Source: Benincasa hispida
Lineage: Eukaryota; Streptophyta; Magnoliopsida; Cucurbitales; Cucurbitaceae
Length of the DNA: 64,000 bases
Direction of reading: 5' to 3'
Assembly: GCF_009727055.1 (NCBI RefSeq)
Contig: NC_052353.1
Span: 62,843,864 to 62,907,863, forward strand
The notes under the pieces were generated by a model. That model did not search any database. It had not been told where the DNA came from and saw only the letters and a program-made list of their open reading frames with translations. This document shows, piece by piece, positions 1 through 9,876 of this stretch. Both the position numbers and the translations under genes were made by a program. Each line of letters opens with the position of its first letter. The first letter of the stretch is position 1.

Positions 1-1282
1 TTTGTGACAATGGTTTGATAGTCAAGTTGATTATGAGACGAAGAAAATAAAGAATAAATACATTGCACAACTCCAAAAAAAGTCATAGCTCTATTTATAA
101 GCACATCAAATAAAAATTTTCTAGTAGTATCTTTAACTCTTAAAAATTCTAAAAAAATAGTCTTTTTTATTTTCTTTGAACTTGTTAAAATATCAACACA
201 CCTCAATATTAGAGACATTTGTTCTTGATGACTTACATTAGGTGTACAATCTAATATGACTGAAAAATATTTTGCTTCTTTAATTTTTTCAATAATTATA
301 TTTTTATTTTAAGTCATAGTAGCTATATGAGTTCATTTTGTATATTATGTCCAAGATAATGATAATGAATTTCTTTATTTTAAATACGATGAAAATGTTC
401 TTGTATTATTAGATCAATTTGACAATCATTTCAATTAAGCTTAAAAACTTTCCATTATTTTCTTGATAATTTTTTTCATTACTTCCTTGAAATGCTAAAA
501 TAGCAAGATTTTTAACAACAATAATTCGTGTTAATAATTTATTCTAATGTTCTTTTTCTTTATTAGTTAATTCTTGAACATCTTTATCAATTGTTTCATT
601 TTTAACAATCTAATTTGTAAATCAACCCAAGCATTCACATTAGATATGTGTTCATTACTAGTTTCATTATTTTTAAGCCAAGAACTAAGATTTTTTTTCC
701 TATTATTAACTCCTTCATTAGCCTGTATTAGATTTAGTACTAAATAACTTACAACAAAAACAATAAACTTTTTTGAAATCCTTTGAGTAAACTAGCCAAT
801 TTCTATCATGTTTTTTTACCACTAGACAAATTTTCACTATATTGAATATTAAAAAATTGTCTAGAATTTTCATCTCTTGGAAAAATTAAATAAGTTTCTT
901 CGATGGGATCTTTTCAATCAATAAGTCAATTGATTTAGAATCAATATTTTTCCATCTTCTTGGATCATATATATTATATTCAGAATGCACCATAAATGTC
1001 TCATTATCATTACTAATATCATCATTGTTTTCTCTTTTTTCACTTTCCTCCTCTCTCTCTAGTTTTTTTTTTTTTTTTTTAAATTCAAGTTTATTTGATT
1101 TACATGCTTCATTTTCAACCATATAACTATCCACTATTTTTGTTTCATCTTTCGATTTGTCTATACTTATCATTTCTTCTATTATTTCATCAGTTTTTAC
1201 TTCCAATAACATAATTACCGAGAGCACCTTTTTGAGATTCAGTCAAATTTTCTACTCTTCTTTTTTTTCTTGAACTTTTCAT
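1..1282 (-). pseudogene. hAT-family transposase relic (TTF zinc finger / ZMYM1-like), 5' part
   Basis: Reading the minus strand from an ATG at 1282, the N-terminus starts MKSSRKKRRVENL, followed by a Lys/Glu-rich stretch and the motif YDPRRW (about 955-970), the usual start of plant TTF-type zinc-finger hAT transposases. Further down, in three shifting frames, are [23 protein letters not shown] with YCFCCKLF (TTF zinc-finger cysteines, about 740-800), then AFQGSNEKNYQENNGKFL and, near 250-330, AKYFSVILDCTPNVSHQEQMS, which leads into the RNase H-like catalytic core. Frameshifts and stop codons interrupt the frame repeatedly (for example near 800, 725 and 555), so it is not functional. The C-terminal half, with the hAT dimerisation domain, would lie left of the window. 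Family placement rests on motif order. No terminal inverted repeats were located. Confidence 0.8.
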
Positions 1283-2628
1283 ATCCAAAGTCATTTTTTA
1301 GTACACATATTGATATTCTAAGTATGCAGATATAAATAAATCTTAGATGTTAAGATATCGAACTATCAATAATGAAATAATTTTTTCCAAAAAAGGTAAA
1401 AGAATTTAAACAAAAAAACATAGAACTTTGAAGTAGCTAGATTGAGTTGAGGAAATGATTTCTACTCTAGCGATTGATAATCAAACTTGGACTCGTGAGA
1501 CCACACAAAATATCGATGAAAATCTAAAAGTTGAAAGAGATTTAGAGGGAGAATTCAATTTAAAATGAATCTAATACCATACGTAAAAGGTCTTCAACTC
1601 TTCCCACGTAAATTTACAAGAGTTTTAAGGAGTTATATTATTGGTGAATATTTTTAAGGAAATTTGAAAGGAATTATCATGAATAAAAAGATAAATGGTT
1701 AATAAATATGAAATGTCAACCAATCAACATTGGAGAGCTTATAAGCCCATTCATTATGGATTTTTTGAGTAGTTTGTATTTTAAGTATTAAAAAAATTAT
1801 GAAAAATAATAAGTATATTATTTTATATTTTTAAATTTAATTTTGTTAAAAAAAATTAAATAAACACCAATATTATAATATATACATATATAATGACAAT
1901 GAGATGAGTAACTCATTCTATCTTATTAAGATTGTGAGGTCTTTTAATTTTTCGAATATGAGATTGTAAGTAGTTGATTGGGCTAATCACGATTATTGAT
2001 GATGACACTAATAAGTAAGCTATGCCGTATATCATACATGTGATCAAAGATATATAGGTTGAGTTGATATGATGTGATAGTATAAACATTATCAAACCAT
2101 AGAGAACTATCTATTTTATCCATATCTATATAAGAAGAATGACATGGTAGCTTAGTTCATAGACATTTTATTTTGTCCAGTTGTCTAATCCTAATTTCAA
2201 CCATCTATGTGCAACATAATGCTAAATAAGTCAATAATGTATGTCCAATACTTTACCATGTTACAATTTAATTAACAACATTGATATATGTTAGTGACTA
2301 TATGCCATGTGCTTTTAAGGTTTGCTTTATATCTATTTCATTCATATCTTTCCATTTATTAAAAACAAGTTAGGTTACTAAGAAAACCTTTTATTCTATA
2401 TTTATAATCTTGTTTAAAAAAAATTATACAACTTTAGAAACTTGGAAGAAAAGTAATTATTTAAAATGAAACTAATGGTAGGGAGGTAAGATAAGACAAT
2501 TGATGGACACATATTTATATGCAAAAAGAATTAAAAAATTACATGAAACCATATTGGAATGCAGAAAGTAACAAATCAATACATTGGTGAGACAGAAACA
2601 ACAATAGATGGAGTTTTCAAGTCTTGTC
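1283..2628. other. AT-rich intergenic stretch, no gene seen
   Basis: Very AT-rich sequence between the hAT relic and the 3' end of the XTH gene. The first part is probably the 5' flank of the hAT element, but I could not see its terminal inverted repeat. No coding motif, RNA gene or longer repeat was recognised. Confidence 0.5.
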
Positions 2629-3715
2629 TCATAGAAACCTTGAGCGCCTACATTCAGCTGGGATGCCTTGAGGGAATCTTTTACGGTCAGTGCAGTAATT
2701 ATAAATCATGAACTTGGATTGCACCCATCTCAATCTATTTCTACTCTTGGCATCCAATCCTTGATTGTTTTTTGCTCCACCACCTTGTAGAGTATTGGCA
2801 AATTTGGAGCTACAAGATGAAGACCCTGTTGATGCAACACATCCATTGGCATTGAAGTTTCTATAAGATGCTGTGAAAGGAGCCTTTGTCCAATCTGTCT
2901 TCACTAGCCCTCCTCTGGTTGCCCAATCATCTGCATTCCATAGACTTGAATATACTCTCATTGGTTGGCTCTTAGGGAATGAAACACCAATCTCTTCCCA
3001 GTTATGGAACACCCTTATGGGAATGTTATCCACTAGAAACCTGGAGGAAAGGGAGATAAGAAAAGTTTAATTTTAACTTGAAGAAAAACGATATTACAAG
3101 AGAATCTTCTACTCGGGTTAAATCACCAATCAACTCAAAAGTTTGACGAGAAGAAATTCTTACTTGATACTTTGTGGAGACCAGTCAATGGAGTAAGTGT
3201 GGAAGGCCTTTGTGGGATCAAACCAGAGGTGAAACTGTTGTTCTCTGTCTCCTTTTCCTTGGGAGTACACATTGGTGTGAAGTGTGTAAGGATCTCCAGA
3301 TGAATTGCCTAAGAATTCAAAGTCAATCTCATCGTGACTTGTTCCTTGAGATGACAACTATATATGAGATCAACAAATTCCATGTTAGAACAACTTTTTA
3401 ATGGGAAAATCAAACAGTATGTGGATAAAAATAAAAAAATAAAATAAAATTAGAGCTTACATAAAATGTGGTAACAGTGCCAGCAGAGTTTCCAGGAACT
3501 AGCTTCATTTGAACATCAAACCTTCCAAATAGAAACTCTTTCTTAGATTGAAAACCAGACCCTGAATCTTTGTCAAGAGAGAGGCTGAGATGTCGGCCTC
3601 CATCTAGCATTTTGGCACGCGAGCCACCCCATGTAATGTCGACATCTTGAAGAAAGTTGCCGGCGGTGGCAGCCATTATGGAAGCCATAAACACACAAAG
3701 TTGAAGTAGACGCAT
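2629..3715 (-). CDS. XTH: Xyloglucan endotransglucosylase/hydrolase (XTH, GH16), 3 exons
   Basis: Secreted cell-wall enzyme that cuts and religates xyloglucan chains during wall loosening and growth. Exons on the minus strand are 3715-3461, 3357-3164 and 3040-2629, each bounded by GT-AG. They sum to 861 bp, giving 286 aa, normal for the family. A hydrophobic signal peptide (residues 1 to ~19, ending ATAG) precedes [12 protein letters not shown]. Exon 2 carries the GH16 catalytic motif [10 protein letters not shown] (Glu95 nucleophile, Asp97, Glu99 acid/base), followed directly by an N-glycosylation site NSS, the arrangement typical of XTHs. Exon 3 holds the [11 protein letters not shown] block and the C-terminal XET domain with conserved cysteines (YNYCTD, PAECRR). 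It is best placed with the group I/II enzymes such as Arabidopsis XTH22-25. The exact orthologue cannot be told from motifs. The frame is intact and a TATA box sits about 115 bp upstream. Confidence 0.95.
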
Positions 3716-3830
3716 TGTTGTTGAATGAACCTGTTTTGCTTTAGCAAGAGAAGTTAATTATTACAAGTACTACAAAGAAGAATGAGAACAGATGAGGGAG
3801 AATGGTGATGAAGTTGGGAGATGACAAGGC

Positions 3831-3838
3831 TTTATATA
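3831..3838 (-). promoter_or_regulatory. TATA box of the XTH gene
   Basis: Minus-strand TATATAAA lies 116-123 bp upstream of the XTH start codon. Transcription would start about 30 bp closer to the gene, giving a 5' UTR of roughly 85 nt. It is the only clear TATA in the proximal upstream region. Confidence 0.7.
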
Positions 3839-3988
3839 GGTGGTGAGTGGAAAGTGGTAACGTAAGGGTAATAAGGTAAGATTGACTTTGTTGAGAAATG
3901 CCAGAGATTTGAAAGCTGGCAAATCTTGTCAACTATGGTGGAGCTGGAAAGGGGTCCAAAACTTTGGAGGAAGGAACAGAGGAAGCCA

Positions 3989-3991
3989 TTT

Positions 3992-4041
<50 letters not shown>
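3989..4041. repeat. Homopolymer run T10/A43
   Basis: Ten T followed directly by about 43 A. Such runs are often collapsed or mis-sized in assemblies, so the length may not be exact. Confidence 0.9.
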
Positions 4042-4044
<3 letters not shown>

Positions 4045-5459
4045 GATTACAAATTTAATTAGAATTTAGTTCCTATAATTTTAAAAGTTATAATTTAGTC
4101 TTTATAATTTCATAAAATTTCTTATCTTAAAAATTACTTAGGTAGCTTTTATCAAATCATAGAGTCTAAATTATAATTATAAACCATCAAAATTAAATTT
4201 TAACTTTTTTCAAAATCATAGAGACCAAATTTTTAATTTAAAAAAAAAAAGTAAATTGCAAAAATCACCTTTAAATTATGGTGATAGTTACAATTATAAC
4301 CTCAAACTTTTAATATTAAAAATTGAGCCTTTAAGCTTATTTAGATAATAAAATTAAACTTTCGTACTTATATTATTGTAGAAATTGTAACAATTGTATA
4401 AGTTTGAGGGTTTTAATTTTTATCATTTGAAGGTCTAATTTCTATAATTATGATAAAAAAATTTGAGGGTCAAATTTTAATATTTAAATAAGTTTAAGAG
4501 AAAAAAAAAAGTTTGAGAGTTGAATTTTTGCCATTAAAAATTGAAAGGTTTAATTATATATTTTAGAGTTGTTGTCGCAAAATTTTCAAAAAAGAAAAAA
4601 AGCATAATTTGAGAGAGAAAGGAGGAACGGACAAGATCCAGTGAAGCTGGCAGTGGCAGGCAAAATTGAAGGGCATTTAAGGACAGAATTGGATTTTAGG
4701 ATGGCCAAATTTCAATTATTATACGTTCCCCCAAGTTGCCGCAACGCCAGCCACTGTGGATAGTGGATATATAATCAATGCTTGCTACGTTCACTTTCTT
4801 TATTTTTGTTTCTAATTATATCACAACGATTCTCGTGAGCTATTTTGGGGATTTGCTATATATATATTTTATAAGATTTTAAATGTTTCGATGTGTTATT
4901 ATCTTTTAGTTCATAAATCGTTCACTTTCTTTTAGTTTTTCCCTATCACAATAACATTTATAAATATAAAGTTTTTCCCTTCAGAAAAAAGATCTATTTT
5001 TCTTGTTAGTTTGATAGGTTTATGAGATGACTCATTTCAGGCAGGTTTACAATTAGTTTTTAAGTACTTAAAAAGGGCTTTAAAGTTTTTTAGGAAGTCA
5101 TAATTGAAACTACGCGTTGGCGTTGGGGTGGCTGGCTTCAGGCTGTCAAACCATCTACACATCTCCTCGTCCTTGCCCCCCTTTGTTTTCTCTCCTTTAG
5201 TTTTGGTCCTTTCTTTTGCCTACTTTCTCTTTTTGGTCTTCACTTTTTTTTCCCTAACAAAAAAAAAAAAGAAATCACTCTTTTTTTTTTCTTTTCTTTT
5301 TTTTTTTTTTTTTAAACAACAACAAATAATTTTTTTAAAAAAATATTTAATTACCAGGTGATAATTTTTCATTGGACTGCATCCAATTATTATTATTTTT
5401 TTTACTAGTCCTACTTTTACTACATCTTATCAAACCAATGACCAAAAGCTACTCTTTTT
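4042..5459. other. AT-rich intergenic stretch, no gene supported
   Basis: The 4042-4570 part is very AT-rich and repeats short phrases such as TTGAGGGT and TTTAATTATA on both strands, possibly an old MITE-like repeat. The 4580-5100 part is ordinary unique-looking sequence. The stretch 5104-5361 can be translated but encodes mostly Phe/Lys runs from poly-T and poly-A tracts and has no support as a gene. Confidence 0.4.
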
Positions 5460-5756
5460 TGAGGAAGGAAGATAAAATAGAAGAAAGAAAGATGTCTTTA
5501 AAAAATCTAGAGGAACATTTATAGAACTAGCTAGGAAAAGAGTCTCCTACAACTTCAGTCTAATTAGAATCCAAATGGTTCAAAAAGCCGATGGCTTCAA
5601 TTGAATTGGACTCCACTAGGAGGATTATGACGTTTTCATGCATCATGAACACTTTTCAAACTATCTCGACTGTCTAGCTTTCAGAGTTTCACCTGCTATC
5701 TAAACAAGATAAGATTACAATCACTGACAATCGAACGGTCATTCTAATATCTTATT
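5460..5756 (-). pseudogene. RNase H-like (LINE/RVT_3-type) relic, 3' part
   Basis: Minus-strand translation gives ENVIILLVESNSIEAIGFLN followed by HLDSN and, after a stop, TEVVGDSFPS. This matches the second half of the plant RNase H-like domain found in non-LTR retrotransposon relatives, where the usual motif is VESDS.xAI.xLN. At least one stop codon interrupts it. It continues the relic at 7237-7800. The two halves are separated by the inserted short copia element at 5756-7235. Confidence 0.55.
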
Positions 5757-5908
5757 ATTAAGCTAGTGTAAACAGAGAAGAGAATGACTTACTTCTCATT
5801 AATGCTTCCCCAAAGAATATATATGGAATAGAGTTGTTATGAAATAATAAACTGGATAACTAAAGAATGTTATAACTAATACACCTCTTTCAAGCTGGAC
5901 TATACAAA

Positions 5909-6243
5909 TCAAAACTCCCAGCTTGAAGTCTTAGTGAATACATCAGCAAGTTGATGATGAGATCTCACAGAAAGCAATTTGAAAGAATTATCAGCAACCT
6001 TATCTCGGATGAAATGACAATCAAGTTCAATGTGTTTGGTCATCTCATGGAAAATAGGATTGGTGGCAAGGTGAATAGCAGCTCGATTGTCACAAAACAG
6101 AAGAAATGGTTGAATAATAAGGACACGCAAATCATGAAGCAATGGAATAAGCAAAACAATCTCAAAAGTAGTAAGAGCAAGTGTCCTATATTCAGCTTCA
6201 GCCGAAGAACCAGAAACAAGTGAAAAAAAGCAACAAACAACAT
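5909..6243 (-). pseudogene. Copia RNase H C-terminal fragment
   Basis: The minus strand reads SGSSAEAEYRTLAL in one frame, then in the next frame LFCDNRAAIHLATNPIFHE, TKHIELDCHFIRDKV and HHQLADVFTK. These are the hallmark blocks of a Ty1/copia RNase H end (AEAEY, CDN.AAI, KHIE.D.HF.RDKV, LADxFTK). At least one frameshift separates the first block from the rest. It is fused directly to the gag remnant upstream, so the whole middle of pol is deleted. Confidence 0.8.
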
Positions 6244-6917
6244 TTCTCGTAAATTGCTAAAGTAGAAGGTTGTTGAGAAACAAATTGATATTGTTCTTGT
6301 TGCTCAGTCAGTGAAAAAACTTTGTTAATAGCCGGAGGTGGATCCATAAGTAAGATTTGGGACTGAGCATGACTAAATTCATCGTTCAATCCTATAAAAA
6401 AAATAAAGTATGTATTCAAATTGAACAAAATCATCAGTTGATTTAACACCTCCACAGATACATTTACCACAGGTGCAGCCTGGTCGATAAGAAATGTACT
6501 CGCCCCAAAGACTCTTCACATTTGGGTAATACATTACAACAGACTCTTGTTCTTGTTTAAGATTCAATAAACCATTCTTCAAATGAAAAATATGAGGTCC
6601 ATTACGTTTTTGGAATCGATCTTGCAGATCAATCCAAATCGCACGTGCCAAATTAGTTAATAATATGCTTGAAGAAATGCCTTTAGAGACAAAATTTAGA
6701 ATCCATGCAATCATGACACTATATTGCAACTTCAGAAAGGGAGAAATTCACCTGTAGGCCGAGGAATTGATCCATCAAGAAATTTAAATTTTTTGCGAAT
6801 CGATAGGGCTAGAATCATAGATCGTCTCCAAGTGACGTAATTGTCACCGGTGAGCGGTTCAGTAACAAGAACAAGATTCAACGTATCGTTATGGTGAAGA
6901 AGATAGAGATTATTCAA
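6244..6917 (-). pseudogene. Copia gag (UBN2-type) remnant
   Basis: The minus strand contains EPLTGDNYVTWRRSMILAL and FKFLDGSIPRPTG (6732-6917), then IWIDLQDRFQKRNGPHIFHL and QEQESVVMYYPNVKSLW (6379-6729), then GLNDEFSHAQSQILLMDPPP (about 6330-6400). These are the successive conserved blocks of copia gag proteins (NYxxWxRSMxxAL, IWxDLxxRFxxxN, GLNDxFxxxRSxILxMDPxP). The frame is broken by stops and frameshifts between blocks. It is the interior of the short element at 5756-7235. Confidence 0.8.
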
Positions 6918-7236
6918 AGAGGATCCATAACTGTATTACTCATGATGAAGAATGGAAGAATCAGTCGATTGAATCGTAGTAGAAGAGGCTGGAATATTCG
7001 TCGGAAGAATAGGCGGAATCGACAGAGATTCAATCGATGTGGTTGCGAGAACAGGTGGAGTTAGGAATCCATAGATCTTGAGCGGAAGCGAATTAAACTT
7101 TTGATATCATATTAAGCTAGTGTAAACAGAGAAGAGAATGACTTCTCATTAATGCTTCCTCAAAGAAAATATATACAACAGAGTTATTATGAAATAATAA
7201 ACTTAATAATTAAAGATTGTTATAACTAATAATACT

Positions 7237-7800
7237 AATGATCCAACCAACTCCCTTCGCTGAGAGATTTCTAACCAAGGTGCATCAACATTAAGTTTCC
7301 AATTAAATAGTAGATCTTGGCCTATTCGATTGGTACAAATCCCCTTTTGAACATTGTATTTCCATAGATGTTTCAATAGTGAAAATGATGGAGTTTGAGT
7401 ATGCTGGAGTTCTATTCTACTGAATCTGAATGCATTTCTTTGGTTCTAAATACTCCACATCAACGTTAAGAGTCTACCCGGATTTCCCTTAGGGTTGATT
7501 TACTCAAACAATCCAAGTACACAAGCCTCGACGAACAAACCTTGCCCACGTAAAACACACTAACAAGTAATATTAGAGGAAAAGAACATATTTCACAACC
7601 TTTTAAAGATCTTACACTCCCACATCAAACGACTGGTCATTTCTTAGTACACCCTTTACGAAGAACTGCTCAAATGAGTAGAAATCCCTTTATTAAGCAA
7701 GTTACAAAGCTGTGGGAAAATATCATGAATGAAACTCCGGCCAACAATTTTAGTCTCAGGCATAGTATCCCCGCCCCACAAGAAGTCCCAACTATCATTA
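7237..7800 (-). pseudogene. RNase H-like (LINE/zf-RVT-type) relic, 5' part
   Basis: The minus strand reads NDSWDFLWGGDTMPETKIVG from 7800, then WECKIFKRL and a WNQRNAFRF block near 7430, and finally FNWKLNVDAPWLEISQRREL (about 7260-7310). The WECKxxKxxW and WNxRN phrases occur in the zinc-binding/linker region after plant LINE reverse transcriptases, and KLNVDA is the first catalytic-Asp block of the RNase H-like domain. Many stops are present. It resumes at 5460-5756 on the other side of the inserted copia element. Confidence 0.5.
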
Positions 7801-7811
7801 GACCCATTCTT

Positions 7812-7904
7812 GTTAGTTTCAAGTTAATTCTTAATATTAAGTTTTAATGTTAGTTTCAAGTTAATTCTTAGTATTGAGTCTTAATGTTAGTTCAAGTTAA
7901 TTTG
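7812..7904. repeat. 37-bp tandem repeat, 2.5 copies
   Basis: Copies at 7812-7848 and 7849-7885 plus a partial at 7886-7904, each beginning GTTAGTTTCAAGTTAATT (the third lacks a couple of T). They differ at a few positions only. Confidence 0.8.
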
Positions 7905-8368
7905 ATCAAGTCTGGAATATTATTGCTTGAAAAAAAATTATAGAAGAAAGGTTTTTAGAGGTTAAATATTTTTTAATATATGAAGATTAAATTGGAACTT
8001 TTTTTAGTACATAGGGGTAGTGGATGTCAGTTGAGCTATGCTTATTTTAGAAAAAATTAATTATAAAACCAAATGATTTTTTTTTTTTTTTTTTGAAGAA
8101 ATACCAAATGGTATTTTAACTTGGCAAAATGTATTTTTCCTCCCCAAAGATTAGATTATATCTATTTGAACCATATTTCAAAAGATACATAATCTTAAGT
8201 TTGAGAAAAAAAAAAGATCTAAGTAGTATCTTACTTCATTTGACCAATAGAAATATGGGATGAGAATTAACGAGATTATTTTTGATGAATTAACCATCTT
8301 GTTTATTGGAATGTTGATGTTACGTAATCAACAATTAAATAATACAAAAAACATAAAAAGTATTAACA
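7905..8368. other. AT-rich spacer, no gene seen
   Basis: Low-complexity AT-rich sequence with poly-T around 8078-8094. No recognisable coding motif. Confidence 0.4.
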
Positions 8369-8655
8369 CACAGATATGCGTAGTTCACTAACGGTGTTAG
8401 CTATATGCACGAAGTAGAGGGAGAACAATATTATTAGAGAAAATGTTTTCTGAATACAATAAAAACAGTGCACTATATAAACTCTCTAACCCTAGAGGCA
8501 CCGTTTTGATGTAATTTTGAAAAAATTCTCTCAAATAATATTGTTCTCCCTCTGCCCGTGGACATAGCTAACACACTGTTAGTGAACCACGTATATCTAT
8601 GTGTCGATCTTCCTTACTCTACGTTCCTTTTTGTGTTCTTTACTTGTCGATTTCG
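8369..8655. repeat. Inverted repeat made of two opposed copia-like LTR ends
   Basis: An arm at 8369-8438 is repeated in reverse complement at about 8532-8602. Both contain GGGAGAACAATATTA and a TTCACTAAC..TGTTAGCTAT block. The right arm continues to about 8655 in the phrase TTGTGTTCTTTACTTGTCG...CGCAACA, which resembles the end of many plant copia LTRs. The spacer is about 95 bp. The left edge of element A's truncated LTR abuts it, so it probably marks a rearranged insertion boundary. Confidence 0.55.
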
Positions 8656-8664
8656 CAACAAGCG

Positions 8665-9861
8665 ATTTGTGAAGGGTTAACGCACTATTGATTGGTCATA
8701 TAAACACAGAAATATATTTGTAGTGAGAAGAGTACAATTGTCGATCTTTAGTGAAGTGTCCGACAGTTAATGGATGGTGGATCTCGTGACTAAAGAGTTT
8801 GGTCAGTTACTCACGTATCGTTGGAGCTTCAAGCTACAAGTCCATGAGGTCCTTTTGGTAGTTCAATGGGTTCAAGTTGAGAATCAGATTTTGGGTTAGT
8901 TTGAAGTGTTCAAATTAACAAGAGGAAATTCAATTATATGTGATTAGATACATTAATTGGAGGAATTAATATAAATATAATTTATATTAAGTACTATAAA
9001 ATAGAAAAATAACTATGGTTTATATGTTTCATAAGATGAAATATTAAAACTATAAGTTATAAATATAATATGATAAGTTGGTTATCATATTTATTTATAA
9101 TATATTAATTATATGATAATTAATTCTTTTTCTGTACTAACCGATTTGAGTGGGAGGTTATTGGAAGTTTTATAGTAACCGTGAGATAAAAGGAAAATTG
9201 TTTTCCAAAATTAGAAGTTGATTCACTCGGAAGAATCTCACGGAATAGGCTATCAAGTAAAAAGAGTTTTTACTAAGTGATAGTTGTTGAGAGTCTAAAG
9301 ATCGAGCTAAGAGTTGACTATACGATAGTTACTCTTTTGATCATTGCTACACGATCGAGTAGCAAAGTCTATACGATAGGCTTCATCTTCTAAAAAATCG
9401 AGTACATCGTCTATACGATAGACAGTGTTCTTATCTCCCACTTACTCGATCGTATACCTCATGTCTTCCTCAATTCAAGATCATACAAAGCCCACAACTC
9501 CTGGATTCTCACACCGAGAATATCAAGGTAACACTTATAGTAGTGCTTCTATTCGTTCGTGGATCGAGTTGGACTCGATTGGGTTCAAGATTCATTCAGA
9601 TGTTCGAGGAGGTCGTGTTCTGTTTGTTGCGTTCGAGTGTTGATTTGGACGCATTGGAGATTAATCGATGGATACTTGAAGAATTGTTCTTCAAAGGTAC
9701 GCATACTCTATCCCTTGTATCTTCTTGTAGCATGTTATCATTTCTATTGATGCATAATCTGTTCGTTTCCGGTTAGACTGTAATTTTTGTGTTCATTCTG
9801 ATTGGAATTTGGAACGATCCACTTTCGCTACTTATAGAGATCTCTATTTAGATTTCCTTCA
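8665..9861 (+). repeat. Element A truncated 5' LTR
   Basis: Aligns by eye to 34605-35849 of the 3' LTR from GATTTGTGAAGGGTTA to ATTTCCTTCA. The first ~820 bp of the LTR (TGTTGGGATTGG onwards) are absent and replaced by the inverted-repeat sequence. Confidence 0.85.
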
Positions 9862-9862
9862 A

Positions 9863-9876
9863 TTGGTATCAGAGCC
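9863..9876 (+). other. Primer-binding site of element A (initiator Met tRNA)
   Basis: TTGGTATCAGAGCC lies 1 bp after the LTR end. It is complementary to the 3' end of plant initiator methionine tRNA, the usual copia primer. Confidence 0.9.

Larger units (their letters stand above)
5756..7235 (-). mobile_element. Short internally deleted copia-type LTR element
   Basis: Two direct repeats of about 125 bp (5756-5883 and 7110-7235) flank an interior carrying only a copia gag and a terminal RNase H piece. They share the run from AGCTAGTGTAAACAGAGAAG to TTATAACTAAT with scattered differences and small indels, as expected for an old LTR pair. On the minus strand the upstream LTR is followed at 7097-7109 by ATGATATCAAAAG, a degenerate match to the initiator-Met tRNA primer site (TGGTATCAGAGC). 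The downstream LTR is preceded by the purine tract GAAAGAGGTG (about 5884-5893). Protease, integrase and reverse transcriptase are missing, so the copy is non-autonomous and, given its stops, dead. Exact ends and target duplication were not resolved. Confidence 0.75.

Noticed and set aside
5104..5361. 85-codon plus-strand frame
   Set aside because: Its sequence comes from poly-T and poly-A tracts (Phe and Lys runs). There are no motifs and no homology I recognise.
9863..9876. tRNA-like sequences at 9863 and 30713
   Set aside because: Only the 14-base complement of the tRNA 3' end is present. They are primer-binding sites, not tRNA genes.
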